Shown piece by piece: positions 50,639-59,967 of a DNA stretch of 64,000 nt (position 1 is its first letter; every line of letters begins with the position of its first letter). Source of the DNA: Mycoavidus sp. HKI (GTDB lineage Bacteria > Pseudomonadota > Gammaproteobacteria > Burkholderiales > Burkholderiaceae); the NCBI RefSeq assembly GCF_020023735.2, contig NZ_CP076444.2, positions 1,131,501 to 1,195,500 of the forward strand, given 5' to 3'. A program made the position numbers and the translations under genes. Below the pieces are notes generated by a model. That model ran no database searches. It was not told the origin of the DNA and saw nothing but the letters and a program-made list of their open reading frames with translations.

Positions 50639-50836
50639 ATGCAAGTTCTACTTAATCAACGCTCTTTCGAGCTACTCCCCAGCGCCAGCTTGGCCGATGC
50701 CCTGGCGGCGTTCGGTGCGCATCCGCCGTTTGCAGCAGCGGTTAATGGGGTCTTTGTGGCCCAGGTAGATTATTTTCAGCATCTGCTCAAAGATGGCGAT
50801 TGCATCGATGTTGTGCAGCCAGTTATGGGCGGATAA
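50639..50836 (+). CDS. thiS: Sulfur carrier protein ThiS
   Basis: 65 aa ubiquitin-like protein ending in the required Gly-Gly (VVQPVMGG). Thiocarboxylated to deliver sulfur to the thiazole made by ThiG. Sandwiched between thiO and thiG. Confidence 0.96.
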   Translation: MQVLLNQRSFELLPSASLADALAAFGAHPPFAAAVNGVFVAQVDYFQHLLKDGDCIDVVQPVMGG

Positions 50837-50892
50837 AAAATTAAAAAAGTTGATAACAATCATTTATTTACAACATATATCTTGAGTATTCA

Positions 50893-51708
50893 ATGAACTT
50901 GATCACACCTCCTGACGACACCTTAACGCTCTACGGCCAAACCTTTTGCAGCCGTGTATTGCTCGGCACCGCCCGTTATCCATCATTACAAATTCTCAGT
51001 GATTCCATTGAAGCCGCGCAGCCGGCGTTATTGACGGTTGCCTTACGCCGCCAGATGAGTGCAGCAGCATCGGACACCGGTTTTTTCACCACACTTAAAA
51101 ACCATGCGATCCCTTTTTTACCTAACACCGCGGGCTGCCATACCGTGCCAGAAGTGCTCGCCACGGCTGAGATGGCGCGCGAAGTGTTTGGCACGGACTG
51201 GATCAAGCTCGAACTGATTGGTGATGACTACACCTTACAACCCGATACCATCGGCTTAGTCGAGGCCGCAGCCAAGCTCGTACAAGCAGGCTTTAAAGTG
51301 CTGCCCTATTGCACCGAGGATCTGGTGGTTGGACAACGCTTGCTGGATGCGGGTTGCGAGGTGCTGATGCCATGGGGCGCACCGATTGGCACCGGCAAAG
51401 GCATCGTTAATCCTTATGGTTTACGTTTATTACGCGAACGACTGCCCGACGTGCCGTTAATCGTCGATGCGGGCCTTGGCGTCCCCTCCCATGCGTGTCA
51501 AGTGATGGAATGGGGCTTTGATGCCGTGCTATTAAATACTGCCGTCTCGCAAGCCACTTACCCGGTACAAATGGCACGCGCGTTTACTGAAGCAGTCCAG
51601 GCCGGTCGTCGCGCTTATTTAGCTGGACCGATGCCGGTACGCGATAGCGCGCAGGCCAGCACCCCGGTAGTCGGCATGCCGTTTTGGCATCAAGCTCCAA
51701 CGCCATAA
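50893..51708 (+). CDS. thiG: Thiazole synthase ThiG
   Basis: 271 aa TIM barrel. SRVLLGTARYPS, FLPNTAGCHTVPEVLATAEMAREV, DWIKLELIGDDYTLQPD with the catalytic Lys, and MPWGAPIGTGKG with GLGVPSHACQVMEWGFDAVLLNTAV. Condenses ThiS-thiocarboxylate, DXP and iminoglycine. DXP is the product of the Dxs encoded nearby. Confidence 0.97.
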   Translation: MNLITPPDDTLTLYGQTFCSRVLLGTARYPSLQILSDSIEAAQPALLTVALRRQMSAAASDTGFFTTLKNHAIPFLPNTAGCHTVPEVLATAEMAREVFGTDWIKLELIGDDYTLQPDTIGLVEAAAKLVQAGFKVLPYCTEDLVVGQRLLDAGCEVLMPWGAPIGTGKGIVNPYGLRLLRERLPDVPLIVDAGLGVPSHACQVMEWGFDAVLLNTAVSQATYPVQMARAFTEAVQAGRRAYLAGPMPVRDSAQASTPVVGMPFWHQAPTP

Positions 51709-51722
51709 GAACAACCTAAAAT

Positions 51723-52859
51723 ATGAACGGGCAAACCTCTGCACACGCGTTATCGAGCCACATAACATTTTGGCCGCCTGCGGCCCCGCTGCTAGCCGCA
51801 ACCATGCGTATTCGCGCTCATTTAGGCCAGTGGCCATCGCCTGCTGTACGGTGGCGTTTATGCAGCGCTCCGCCCCAGTCTATTGACGCGAATGATTTAA
51901 TCATTCTGCATAGCGACACGCTTACGAAGGATGCCGATCAGCATGAGCCCAGCCATTTTGCTGCAGCCGCTGGCGTACTCACCGTAACAGCTGAAACCAT
52001 CACGCTGCGACTTGGCGGCACAGTCTATCCATTAGCCGGTGAACGATCAGACGATTGGCTCGCAGCGCTGGCTGCATTTCTTGATTGTGGTTTTGTGCCG
52101 CCTGATGCGCTGGTCCTGGCCCATGCCTGGCGTGAACCTCATCGGGCGGAGGGCAATGCCTGGCCGCTTGACTATACTGACTTTCCGCGCGTGCTGGGGC
52201 TCGCTGCAGTGCGCCCCAGCATACCCTTTGCCGCCTGCCCTTGGCAACTTGGGCTCTATCCCGTTGTAGCCAGTGCCGATTGGGTCGAACGCTTACTTGA
52301 GTTAGGCGTCAAGACGATTCAATTGCGCGCCAAAACCCTCGAGCACGCAGCGCTCCAAGCAGAAATCAAACGGGCCGTACAGGCAGCCCGCCACCATCAT
52401 GCGCAGCTGTTTATTAACGACCACTGGCAGTTGGCGATTGAGACAGGTGCTTATGGGGTTCATCTGGGCCAAGAGGATCTACAGACAGCGCAGTTGCAAA
52501 CGATTGCCAACGCAGGCTTGCGGCTTGGGCTATCGACCCATGGCTATTATGAAATGCTGGTTGCGTGCCACCTCCAACCCAGCTATATTGCATTAGGCGC
52601 CGTATTTGCCACCACCACCAAATCCATGCCAACCGCGCCGCAAGGGTTAACTCGGCTTGCGCACTATGTGCAGTTACTTAAAAAACAGATACCCTTGGTG
52701 GCCATTGGCGGGATTGATGGGGCTGTACTCGCTGACGTATTAGCCACCGGCGTGGGCAGCGCAGCCGTCGTGCGGGCGATCACTGAAGCCGGTGACTTGC
52801 GAAAAGCGGTTGCGACTTTGCAACACGCTTTTGTGCGAAACCATGATTTGGACGAATAA
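51723..52859 (+). CDS. thiE: Thiamine-phosphate synthase ThiE with extra N-terminal domain
   Basis: 378 aa, about 170 longer than a minimal ThiE. The catalytic part (about 175-370) has GLYPVVASADWVERLLELGVKTIQLRAK, LFINDHWQLAIETGAYGVHLGQED, GLSTHGYYE, and VAIGGIDGAVLADVLATGVGSAAVVRAI. The N-terminal 165 residues are of uncertain function; similar extensions occur in Burkholderia ThiE. No thiC or thiD in the window. 14 nt after thiG. Confidence 0.93.
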   Translation: MNGQTSAHALSSHITFWPPAAPLLAATMRIRAHLGQWPSPAVRWRLCSAPPQSIDANDLIILHSDTLTKDADQHEPSHFAAAAGVLTVTAETITLRLGGTVYPLAGERSDDWLAALAAFLDCGFVPPDALVLAHAWREPHRAEGNAWPLDYTDFPRVLGLAAVRPSIPFAACPWQLGLYPVVASADWVERLLELGVKTIQLRAKTLEHAALQAEIKRAVQAARHHHAQLFINDHWQLAIETGAYGVHLGQEDLQTAQLQTIANAGLRLGLSTHGYYEMLVACHLQPSYIALGAVFATTTKSMPTAPQGLTRLAHYVQLLKKQIPLVAIGGIDGAVLADVLATGVGSAAVVRAITEAGDLRKAVATLQHAFVRNHDLDE

Positions 52860-52973
52860 ACTCCTAGCGCCAAGCCAAAATCTACCTCAGAGCGCTGCGC
52901 TATAACGCTGCCAACCATCCATTACATGCCGCCAGGCAAGCTGCTTAACTTCGAATTTTAAGGGTTTTAAAGA

Positions 52974-54368
52974 ATGTCGTTTGAATTCAGAAAAATCGAT
53001 GCAAACGATATAGGGGATTTTTACGATATCCGTTTTTCTGTATCGGAAAATAAAATTTGTTCGCATCAAGTTCATTTACTCGATAGAGATCGAATTCTGC
53101 AGATTTTTCAGGAGGAAGGTAGCTGGATTTGCCTGGATGGAGCGAAAAAGGTTGGAGTTTGCTGCGGGACGCTGAACCCTTATCCCCATATTTTCGGGCT
53201 CTTTATCCGGCCTGAATACGAAGGGAAAGGCATCGGCGAACGCTTATTGTCTAACTGTCTGGCGTGGTTTCATGCAAAAGGGGTCAATGAGGCCATGTCG
53301 CCCGCTAATGCGCCCGCACCGCTGCAGGCGATTGCCGTCGCGGTCACAGTCGGCGGGAAAATCGGCATTCCTGCGCAGACCATCCTGGCCAATAGCGGGG
53401 TGACGCTAGATGATCTGCAAAATCCAGATAAAATGAAGATGGTGACTCATCAGCAAGAACTCTCGGTATTTGGCAATATATTAACTGCTAGCCAAGACTC
53501 ATCCGTTGGCTTACTGATTGGCAAATCGCTTGATCTCTATACGTATGGCATTCTCGGCGCAACCATGATGGCAGCACCGACGCTAGGCGATGCGTTGCAG
53601 TGCTTATTCGATTTTCCATTACTGCCCGTGTGCTACTTCAAACAAAGCTTACGGATTGAAGGCGAAATGGCCGTCGCAATTGCTAGCGACTATCGTTATC
53701 GACCAGACTTAATGGTCGTCAATACAGATATGTGCCTGGCGTCATGGCATATGCAAATGAGCGATGTTTTAGGTCAGCCACTCGCCATTGAGCGGCTCAC
53801 TTTTGCCTATAAAGAATGCCCTACACACGCATCCCTTTATCCTAAACTATTTGGTTGCGAGGCCCAATTTGGGGCGCCGGAAAATGCCATGTACTTTCCG
53901 GCTAAGCTGCTCACCATGCCACTCCCTCGAGCGAACCCCATCCAATATCATATGATGAGGGAGTACTGTGAACATTTGCATAAGGATTGGGCCACCAAAC
54001 AGGTTCATGACATTACCACGCAAGTATTATTACTATTGCGCTCTAGTCCGAGTCGCTATGGTTCTTTAAATCTAGTTGCCGAAACCTTACATATGTCCCC
54101 CAAAACGCTCAGCCGGCGGCTTGAGCAGTCGAATAGTGCATTTCAACACCTATTGGATCGTGCTCGACACGATTTAGCATTAGACTATCTGGCACATACT
54201 GTCTTGCCCATCAGTGAAATTGCTGAAGCGCTTGGTTATGCCGAGACCTCCAGCTTCCGGCGCGCATTTTTACGCTGGACGGGCCAATCTCCTGCCGGCT
54301 GCCGCGCGGCTATCGTTGGTGCAGAGCTAGGCCAAGCTCAATTGCCGACAGCCCTTTTTCACCACTGA
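52974..54368 (+). CDS. GNAT acetyltransferase fragment fused to an AraC-family regulator
   Basis: 464 aa, two unrelated parts. Residues 1-105 are a GNAT domain with acetyl-CoA motif FIRPEYEGKGIGERLLSNCL, cut off before the usual final strands. From about 108 (SPANAPAPLQAIAVAVTVGG) it is an AraC regulator with an OruR/ArgR-like N-terminal domain (GIPAQTILANSGVTLDDL; YGILGATMMAAPTLGDAL). Two helix-turn-helix motifs close it (LNLVAETLHMSPKTLSRRL; ISEIAEALGYAETSSFRRAF). Probably a deletion fusion. As a regulator it may control the polyamine operon downstream, by position only. Whether the GNAT part is active is doubtful. Confidence 0.8.
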   Translation: MSFEFRKIDANDIGDFYDIRFSVSENKICSHQVHLLDRDRILQIFQEEGSWICLDGAKKVGVCCGTLNPYPHIFGLFIRPEYEGKGIGERLLSNCLAWFHAKGVNEAMSPANAPAPLQAIAVAVTVGGKIGIPAQTILANSGVTLDDLQNPDKMKMVTHQQELSVFGNILTASQDSSVGLLIGKSLDLYTYGILGATMMAAPTLGDALQCLFDFPLLPVCYFKQSLRIEGEMAVAIASDYRYRPDLMVVNTDMCLASWHMQMSDVLGQPLAIERLTFAYKECPTHASLYPKLFGCEAQFGAPENAMYFPAKLLTMPLPRANPIQYHMMREYCEHLHKDWATKQVHDITTQVLLLLRSSPSRYGSLNLVAETLHMSPKTLSRRLEQSNSAFQHLLDRARHDLALDYLAHTVLPISEIAEALGYAETSSFRRAFLRWTGQSPAGCRAAIVGAELGQAQLPTALFHH

Positions 54369-54725
54369 TCGCTTGAGATCAATACGCCAATTTTGTAACG
54401 ACGCCAACCATACACTGCCACCAAGAAGAAACAAAACACCGGTAGCCAAAAAGACCGTGCCGTACTGTGCTAATCTATATGTCAAGGATTCTTCAACTTT
54501 GCATGGTATTATAAAAATATTTAAGCCTTTTTGTGGATGCTTTTTTTACTCACTTTGTCTAAAATTACCGCATGAATGTCCATTTATGATTCCCCTTCCC
54601 TGGCGATCAACTGATAGCATTTCCGCTGTATCTGAGAGGGGCTATACTTACCTGTATTAAAAGTGAGTAACCCAATGGAAGTGTTTGATTTTTACGAAAT
54701 TTCATAGAAGTCTTTATTACATCAT
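54369..54725. other. Intergenic region ahead of the pot operon
   Basis: No intact gene. On the minus strand, about 54345-54560 stays open and includes a hydrophobic segment TVFLATGVLFLLGGSVWLAS, which may be the vestige of a membrane protein. It lacks a start and ribosome site. Promoter and operator of potA presumably lie in 54600-54725. Confidence 0.4.
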
Positions 54726-55859
54726 ATGAGACAGGTCACACAGATTAAATTGACAAAAACATCCGAAATAGCTTCTATCAAGAAAGAAGAGGGTAGCTTG
54801 CTTGCTACCCAACCCGTTTGTCTTACCATTAATGAATTAAGTTTTTCTTATTTTGGACAAATGGGTAGCACGTTACTCGATAACATTTCATTAAAAATAT
54901 ATAAGAACGAGTTTTTTACTTTACTGGGCCCCTCTGGTTGCGGCAAAACGACCCTGTTGCGTCTGATTGCAGGTTTCCAACAACAAATTTCTGGCCAAAT
55001 TTTGCTTGGCAGCCAGTCTTTGAGTGAAAAACCTCCGTTTCAACGCCCAGTCAATACGGTTTTTCAAAATTACGCCTTGTTTCCACACTTGACCGTTGCC
55101 CAGAACGTAGCCTTCGGTCTGGAAATGAAAAAGTTCTCTGCCGCGGCAATTAAGACAACAGTTAGCGATATGTTGTCATTAGTTAAACTAAAAAGTGAAG
55201 CGCACCACTACCCTCGAGAGTTGTCCGGCGGCCAGCAGCAGCGCGCGGCGCTTGCCAGAGCCCTCGCCGCGCGTCCAGAGTTATTACTGCTTGATGAGCC
55301 TCTGTCTGCGCTTGATTTAAAACTGCGCAAAGAAATGCAAAGAGAACTTAAGCGTCTACAGCATGAAACTGGCATTACTTTTCTGTTTGTGACCCATAAC
55401 CAGGACGAAGCGCTCTCCATGTCGGATCGTATCGGGGTGATGGTAGATGGGCAAATCCAGCAAATCGGCACTCCAGCAGAAATCTATAACCGCCCCGTCA
55501 ATCGCTGCGTTGCCGAATTTATCGGCGATATCAATTTTCTGGATGGCGTAGCCGGCCAAGGTCACGTTACCCTGGCAGGTGGCCATTCGCTGCCGGTTCA
55601 AACCAATCAAGACGGATTTGTTACGCTCGCCTTTCGTCCCGAGCACGCCACCTTAAATCAACAATCCGGTCTGTTTTCTGGTCGTCTCAAAGAAATTCTT
55701 TATTTTGGTACAAGTACAGTCTATTACGTAGAATGTGAAGGGCAACCGTTAATTCGAGTAAGGTCGCAAAATATAGCAGAGGGACACGCACCGTTTGTGA
55801 TAGGTGAAAAAGTCTATGTGCAAATTCCGCGACATGCTTTCCGGGTACTTGCGCCATGA
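54726..55859 (+). CDS. potA: Spermidine/putrescine ABC transporter ATP-binding protein
   Basis: 377 aa. Walker [10 protein letters not shown] (about 73-81), Q-loop [12 protein letters not shown], signature [15 protein letters not shown], Walker [14 protein letters not shown]-loop VTHNQDEA. The C-terminal TOBE domain is at about 280-377. The C-terminal regulatory part marks the PotA/CysA group. Stop overlaps potB start by 4 nt. Confidence 0.93.
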   Translation: MRQVTQIKLTKTSEIASIKKEEGSLLATQPVCLTINELSFSYFGQMGSTLLDNISLKIYKNEFFTLLGPSGCGKTTLLRLIAGFQQQISGQILLGSQSLSEKPPFQRPVNTVFQNYALFPHLTVAQNVAFGLEMKKFSAAAIKTTVSDMLSLVKLKSEAHHYPRELSGGQQQRAALARALAARPELLLLDEPLSALDLKLRKEMQRELKRLQHETGITFLFVTHNQDEALSMSDRIGVMVDGQIQQIGTPAEIYNRPVNRCVAEFIGDINFLDGVAGQGHVTLAGGHSLPVQTNQDGFVTLAFRPEHATLNQQSGLFSGRLKEILYFGTSTVYYVECEGQPLIRVRSQNIAEGHAPFVIGEKVYVQIPRHAFRVLAP

Positions 55860-56773
55860 ATCTTTGGGCTAATTTAAATCAATATCGACGACGGCTATTG
55901 TTACTGAGTCCAGTACTTCTGCTGCTATTTGGTGGCATGGTATTGCCGATGACGATTATGGCCGTTGCCTCATTATCAGGCGCGGCAGATTATGGCGGCG
56001 TATCATGGGGAAAATTCTCCGCAGCAGCCTATGGTCAATTCCTATTTGAACGAAATTTTGATGACCAATTAGTCTTTAACTCAGGGTACTTGCTGATTTT
56101 TTTACGTTCATTCGAACTCGCTACCCTGACCACATTAGGCTGCCTCATTTTAGGCTTTCCCACCGCCCTGTTCATTGCCTTACAACCTATACAGCGGCGC
56201 AATACCCTGTTGATTCTAGTCAGTATTCCATTTTGGACAAATTTACTGGTCCGCATCTACGCCTGGATTGTATTGCTGCGCGATGGCGGTAATATTGAGC
56301 AGGTATTACATCGGCTGAATCTCACTACTGGCCCACTTGGCTTAATGTACACCGATACAGCAACCGCGATTGGCTTGCTCTATGCCTTTTTACCCTTCAT
56401 GATTTTGCCAATCTATGCGAGCTTGGAAAGACTAGACTGGCGTTTAGTCGATGCTGCGCGCGATTTAGGCGCAAATAGTTGGCACGTGTTGCGGCGCATC
56501 ATTATACCGTTAGCTCTACCGGGCATTATCTCGGGCTGTACACTCGTTTTTGTCCCTGCCTTAGGAATGTACATCATCCCTAACCTGTTAGGCGGGAGCA
56601 AATTTTTGATGATTGGTAATTTGATTCACTTGCAGTTTACTAACGCACACAATTGGCCGTTGGGTGCAGCCCTGAGCTTCGTTTTATTGGGACTCGTTCT
56701 ATTAGGCATGCTAGTGCGTAAAGTGCGCTTTATAAAAACTAAAACCCGAGGGCAAACGCATGAATACGTCTAA
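55856..56773 (+). CDS. potB: Polyamine ABC transporter permease PotB
   Basis: 305 aa with about six membrane helices. The EAA coupling motif [26 protein letters not shown] lies at about 200-225. PotB-like [14 protein letters not shown] equivalent ([20 protein letters not shown]). Pairs with PotC; overlaps it by 14 nt. Confidence 0.93.
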   Translation: MNLWANLNQYRRRLLLLSPVLLLLFGGMVLPMTIMAVASLSGAADYGGVSWGKFSAAAYGQFLFERNFDDQLVFNSGYLLIFLRSFELATLTTLGCLILGFPTALFIALQPIQRRNTLLILVSIPFWTNLLVRIYAWIVLLRDGGNIEQVLHRLNLTTGPLGLMYTDTATAIGLLYAFLPFMILPIYASLERLDWRLVDAARDLGANSWHVLRRIIIPLALPGIISGCTLVFVPALGMYIIPNLLGGSKFLMIGNLIHLQFTNAHNWPLGAALSFVLLGLVLLGMLVRKVRFIKTKTRGQTHEYV

Positions 56774-57548
56774 ATGGCATTCTTTCCCTGGCATTCAGAC
56801 AATCGCTGTTTTTGTCTTTTTATTTTTATATATCCCAATCATCGTCATCGTCCTATTGAGTTTCAATCAAGGCGATCTGGCAACCATTTGGCAAGGTTTT
56901 GGTTTCAACGGATATGCCGAAATTTGGCGAGACCCTTACCTCATCCGCGCAGCCCAAAATTCATTTATAGTGGCATTAATCGCGATGTTGTGTTCAACGT
57001 TAGCCGCCACGCTTGCCGCCCTTGCCTTGCGGGGACGTAATTTTATCGGCAAATCAGCGATCGTCGCCTTGATTGGTTTACCTTTGCTGGTGCCAGGTAT
57101 CGTGATTGCCGTCGCAACCCTGATGTTTTTTTCTTTTGCTGGCTTAGAGCTCAGTCTGGCAACCATTCTTATCGCCCATATCGTTTTTTGTATCCCGTTT
57201 GCTTATTTGCCTATTCACGCACGTTTATCCAGAATTGATGCTAATTTGATCGAAGCGGCAGGAGACCTTTACGCTAATCCCTGGCAGGCTTTTTGGCGGA
57301 TTACCTGGCCGCAATTGTTGCCCGGCGTAGCGGCAGGCGCCCTACTCGCCTTCATTACGTCAATGGATGACTTTATTATTACTTATTTTGTTGCGGGCCC
57401 CGGCGCGACAACTTTACCAGTTTACATTTTCGGGGCGATCAGGCGTGGCATCTCACCTAAAATTAATGCGGTTTCAACCCTTATTTTAGGAATCTCGGTA
57501 CTGTTTGTGACCCTGTCGTATTTTATTGGGCGGCAAACTCAAAAGTGA
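56760..57548 (+). CDS. potC: Polyamine ABC transporter permease PotC
   Basis: 262 aa. N-terminal PIIVIVLLSFNQG, EAA-loop EAAGDLYANPWQAFWRITWPQLLPG (about 160-184), then SMDDFIITYFVAGPGATTLPVYIFG, the characteristic PotC segment. Second inner-membrane subunit of the importer. Confidence 0.93.
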   Translation: MNTSKWHSFPGIQTIAVFVFLFLYIPIIVIVLLSFNQGDLATIWQGFGFNGYAEIWRDPYLIRAAQNSFIVALIAMLCSTLAATLAALALRGRNFIGKSAIVALIGLPLLVPGIVIAVATLMFFSFAGLELSLATILIAHIVFCIPFAYLPIHARLSRIDANLIEAAGDLYANPWQAFWRITWPQLLPGVAAGALLAFITSMDDFIITYFVAGPGATTLPVYIFGAIRRGISPKINAVSTLILGISVLFVTLSYFIGRQTQK

Positions 57549-57574
57549 AATTTTTTTCGGGGGATTTTGAAATC

Positions 57575-58642
57575 ATGAAGATACTAAAATGGTCAATTGT
57601 AAGTCTCTTGCTCGGCTTATATAGTGTGACGAACGCAGCAGAAGCTAAGGTTAAAAATTCAGCCCGTAAACTCCATTTTGCTAGCGCCCAGAATTATTAT
57701 CCACCCGAACTCCTGCAAAAATTCGAGCAAGAAACAGGCATAAAAACCACCTTCAGCACCTATGATAGCGATGGGACTTTGGCCGCTAAATTGAATGCCG
57801 GGGGCAAAGTATACGATGTTATCATCGTCAATGAAGCGTATGTACCTACCCTAGTTAACAGCGGGTCAATTGGGAAGTTAGACAAGACAAAACTGCCGAA
57901 TTTCAAAAATGTCCAGGCCGAATACCGCGCTCCATCGTTTGACCCGAAGCGGGAATACACGATGCCCTATACCGCGATTTTGACTAGCTTCGCCTATGAT
58001 TCTAGCCGCGTTCCTGGCGGTAAGCTGGAAGATAGCTGGGGCGCTTTTTTTCATCCAGATAAAGCCTTATGGGGAAAAATTGCTAATTTAGATGAACGAG
58101 ATGATCTGTATATTGCTGCCGCTTGGTATCTTGGCCTAGACGAATGCACCGAGAACGCGAAAGATGCCGAGAAGGTGCTTACATTACTACGCGAACAGAA
58201 ACCCTACGTGATGACTTATAGCAATGATGGGACAACGGCTCGGATGGCGAATCAAGAAGTCATTATGCAGCAAATATGGAATGGCGTTGCGGTCCGAGTG
58301 CGGTCAAAACTACCGACTACTGTATTTGTTTATCCCAAAGAAGGCGTGATTCTTTCGCGGGATAATTTTGCGATACCAGACAAAGCCAAAAATATGGATG
58401 CAGCGCATCAATTTATTAATTGGATGCTACAGCCAGAAAACATCGCTCAAGTTTCTAATAAATACAGATATAGCAATGCCATCATAGGAGCTGATAAATT
58501 CATCGACCCTGACTTAGCCAATGACCCGGCATTTACGCCTCCGGCAAAATTTCGTGACCGCATTAGGCCGTTTAAGCTTTGTTCACCTAAAGGATTGGCT
58601 TTGCGCAACAAGGTTTGGGTTAAATTAAAGATGAAGAGCTAA
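57575..58642 (+). CDS. potD: Polyamine-binding periplasmic protein PotD, copy 1
   Basis: About 355 aa from ATG 57575 (GGGGGA upstream); an upstream in-frame ATG-like start at 57545 overlaps potC. Signal peptide MKILKWSIVSLLLGLYSVTNA. Mature protein begins near LHFASAQNYYPPELLQKFEQE, with FSTYDSDGTLAAKL, YDVIIVNEAYV, YTMPYTAILTSFAYD and NWMLQPENIAQVSNKYRYSNA. Delivers polyamine to PotBC. Close paralogue of copy 2. Confidence 0.92.
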   Translation: MKILKWSIVSLLLGLYSVTNAAEAKVKNSARKLHFASAQNYYPPELLQKFEQETGIKTTFSTYDSDGTLAAKLNAGGKVYDVIIVNEAYVPTLVNSGSIGKLDKTKLPNFKNVQAEYRAPSFDPKREYTMPYTAILTSFAYDSSRVPGGKLEDSWGAFFHPDKALWGKIANLDERDDLYIAAAWYLGLDECTENAKDAEKVLTLLREQKPYVMTYSNDGTTARMANQEVIMQQIWNGVAVRVRSKLPTTVFVYPKEGVILSRDNFAIPDKAKNMDAAHQFINWMLQPENIAQVSNKYRYSNAIIGADKFIDPDLANDPAFTPPAKFRDRIRPFKLCSPKGLALRNKVWVKLKMKS

Positions 58643-58809
58643 GGTCACCTAGGTCAGATACTTCAGTCACCTCAATCAGAACAGCATCCGATCACGATGC
58701 TTACCAGCAAAGGTCAAACTATATGAATAGTCTTATCCGTCTATCTGTTCTGAATGCTAGACCCGCATTGATTGGGGCAAGTATCCGTGACTTTGCATTC
58801 ATCTAAACT

Positions 58810-59868
58810 ATGAAAATACTTAAACATTGCTTGCTGGCCAGCTTACTCTTTGGCTTACATGGCATCGGCCATCAAGTCGCCGTGGCCGGCACGCTGCAAA
58901 TTGCTAGCTGGCCAGATTATTACCCCCCTGAACTGCTCAAAAAATTTGAGCGGGAAACAGGAATCAAAGCGGTACTAGATAGCTATGACAGTGACGCTAC
59001 GTTAACCACCAAGCTAAAATCGGGGGGGTGGTATGATGTCGTCATAGTGGCGGACATTTATGTCTCCATTCTTAAGCGAGATGGTTTGCTGATGAAATTA
59101 GATAAAAGCAGACTACCCAACCTCGAGAATGTTAAACCTGAATACCGCTCGCCATCATTCGATCCAAACCGCGATTTTGCACTACCTTATACCCTGGTTT
59201 TGACCAGCTTTGTTTATGACTCAGCGCGCGTTCCTGGTGGCAAGCTAGAAGAGAGTTGGGCATCTTTTTTCAGACCAGATAAAATGCTACATGGCAAAAT
59301 TGCCAACTTGGATGAGCGAGATGATCTGTATAAGGCTGCCTCTTGGTACATTGGACAGGATGAGTGTTCCGAAAGTCGTGAGGATGCAAAACGCGTGCTT
59401 GAAGTTTTGCAAAAACAAAAGCCCTATGTGTTGACGTACAGTAACGATGGACCCATTGAGCGCATGTTAAGCAAGGAAGTGATTATTCAACAAATCTGGA
59501 ATGGCGCTGCCGTAAGAGTTAGGCCTAAGCTAGCCAGCGCAGTATTCGCCTACCCCAAAGAAGGGGTGGCTCTGTCAATGGACAATTTTGTAGTACCCGC
59601 TAAGGCTAAAAATGTGAATGAAGCCTATCGATTTGTTAATTGGATGCTACTACCAGAAAACATTGCTGAAGTTTCCAATAAATATAAATACGATAATGCG
59701 ATTATTGGCGCGGAGAGGTATATGGATCCTAAATTAACCGATGATCCCGCATTTCGTATCCCGGAAGAGTTTCAAAGCCGAATTAAACCATTCAAGCTTT
59801 GCTCGCCTAAAGCATTAGCTTTACGCAATAAAGTTTGGATGCAATTGAAAAAATCTGGAGGCCATTAA
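58810..59868 (+). CDS. Polyamine-binding periplasmic protein PotD, copy 2
   Basis: 352 aa, signal peptide MKILKHCLLASLLFGLHGIG. Aligned with copy 1 throughout: ASWPDYYPPELLKKFERETG, YDSDATLTTKLKSGG, YDVVIVADIYV, ALPYTLVLTSFVYDSARVPGG, ANLDERDDLYKAASWYIGQDEC. Differences concentrate in ligand-contact regions (for example NEAYVP against ADIYVS), so it may bind a different polyamine. 167 nt after copy 1, possibly with its own promoter. Confidence 0.9.
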   Translation: MKILKHCLLASLLFGLHGIGHQVAVAGTLQIASWPDYYPPELLKKFERETGIKAVLDSYDSDATLTTKLKSGGWYDVVIVADIYVSILKRDGLLMKLDKSRLPNLENVKPEYRSPSFDPNRDFALPYTLVLTSFVYDSARVPGGKLEESWASFFRPDKMLHGKIANLDERDDLYKAASWYIGQDECSESREDAKRVLEVLQKQKPYVLTYSNDGPIERMLSKEVIIQQIWNGAAVRVRPKLASAVFAYPKEGVALSMDNFVVPAKAKNVNEAYRFVNWMLLPENIAEVSNKYKYDNAIIGAERYMDPKLTDDPAFRIPEEFQSRIKPFKLCSPKALALRNKVWMQLKKSGGH

Positions 59869-59967
59869 ACAATTAATGGCCATTGAATTTGCTCTGGCCA
59901 GGTGCTTGGCGGCTATATCGACCAGGGCTACACTTAATTCCTATTGATAGGCAAAAGGATAAGAAAA

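Noticed and set aside
54345..54560. Minus-strand frame with one hydrophobic segment overlapping the AraC gene end
   Set aside because: No start codon or ribosome site; at most the vestige of a membrane protein.
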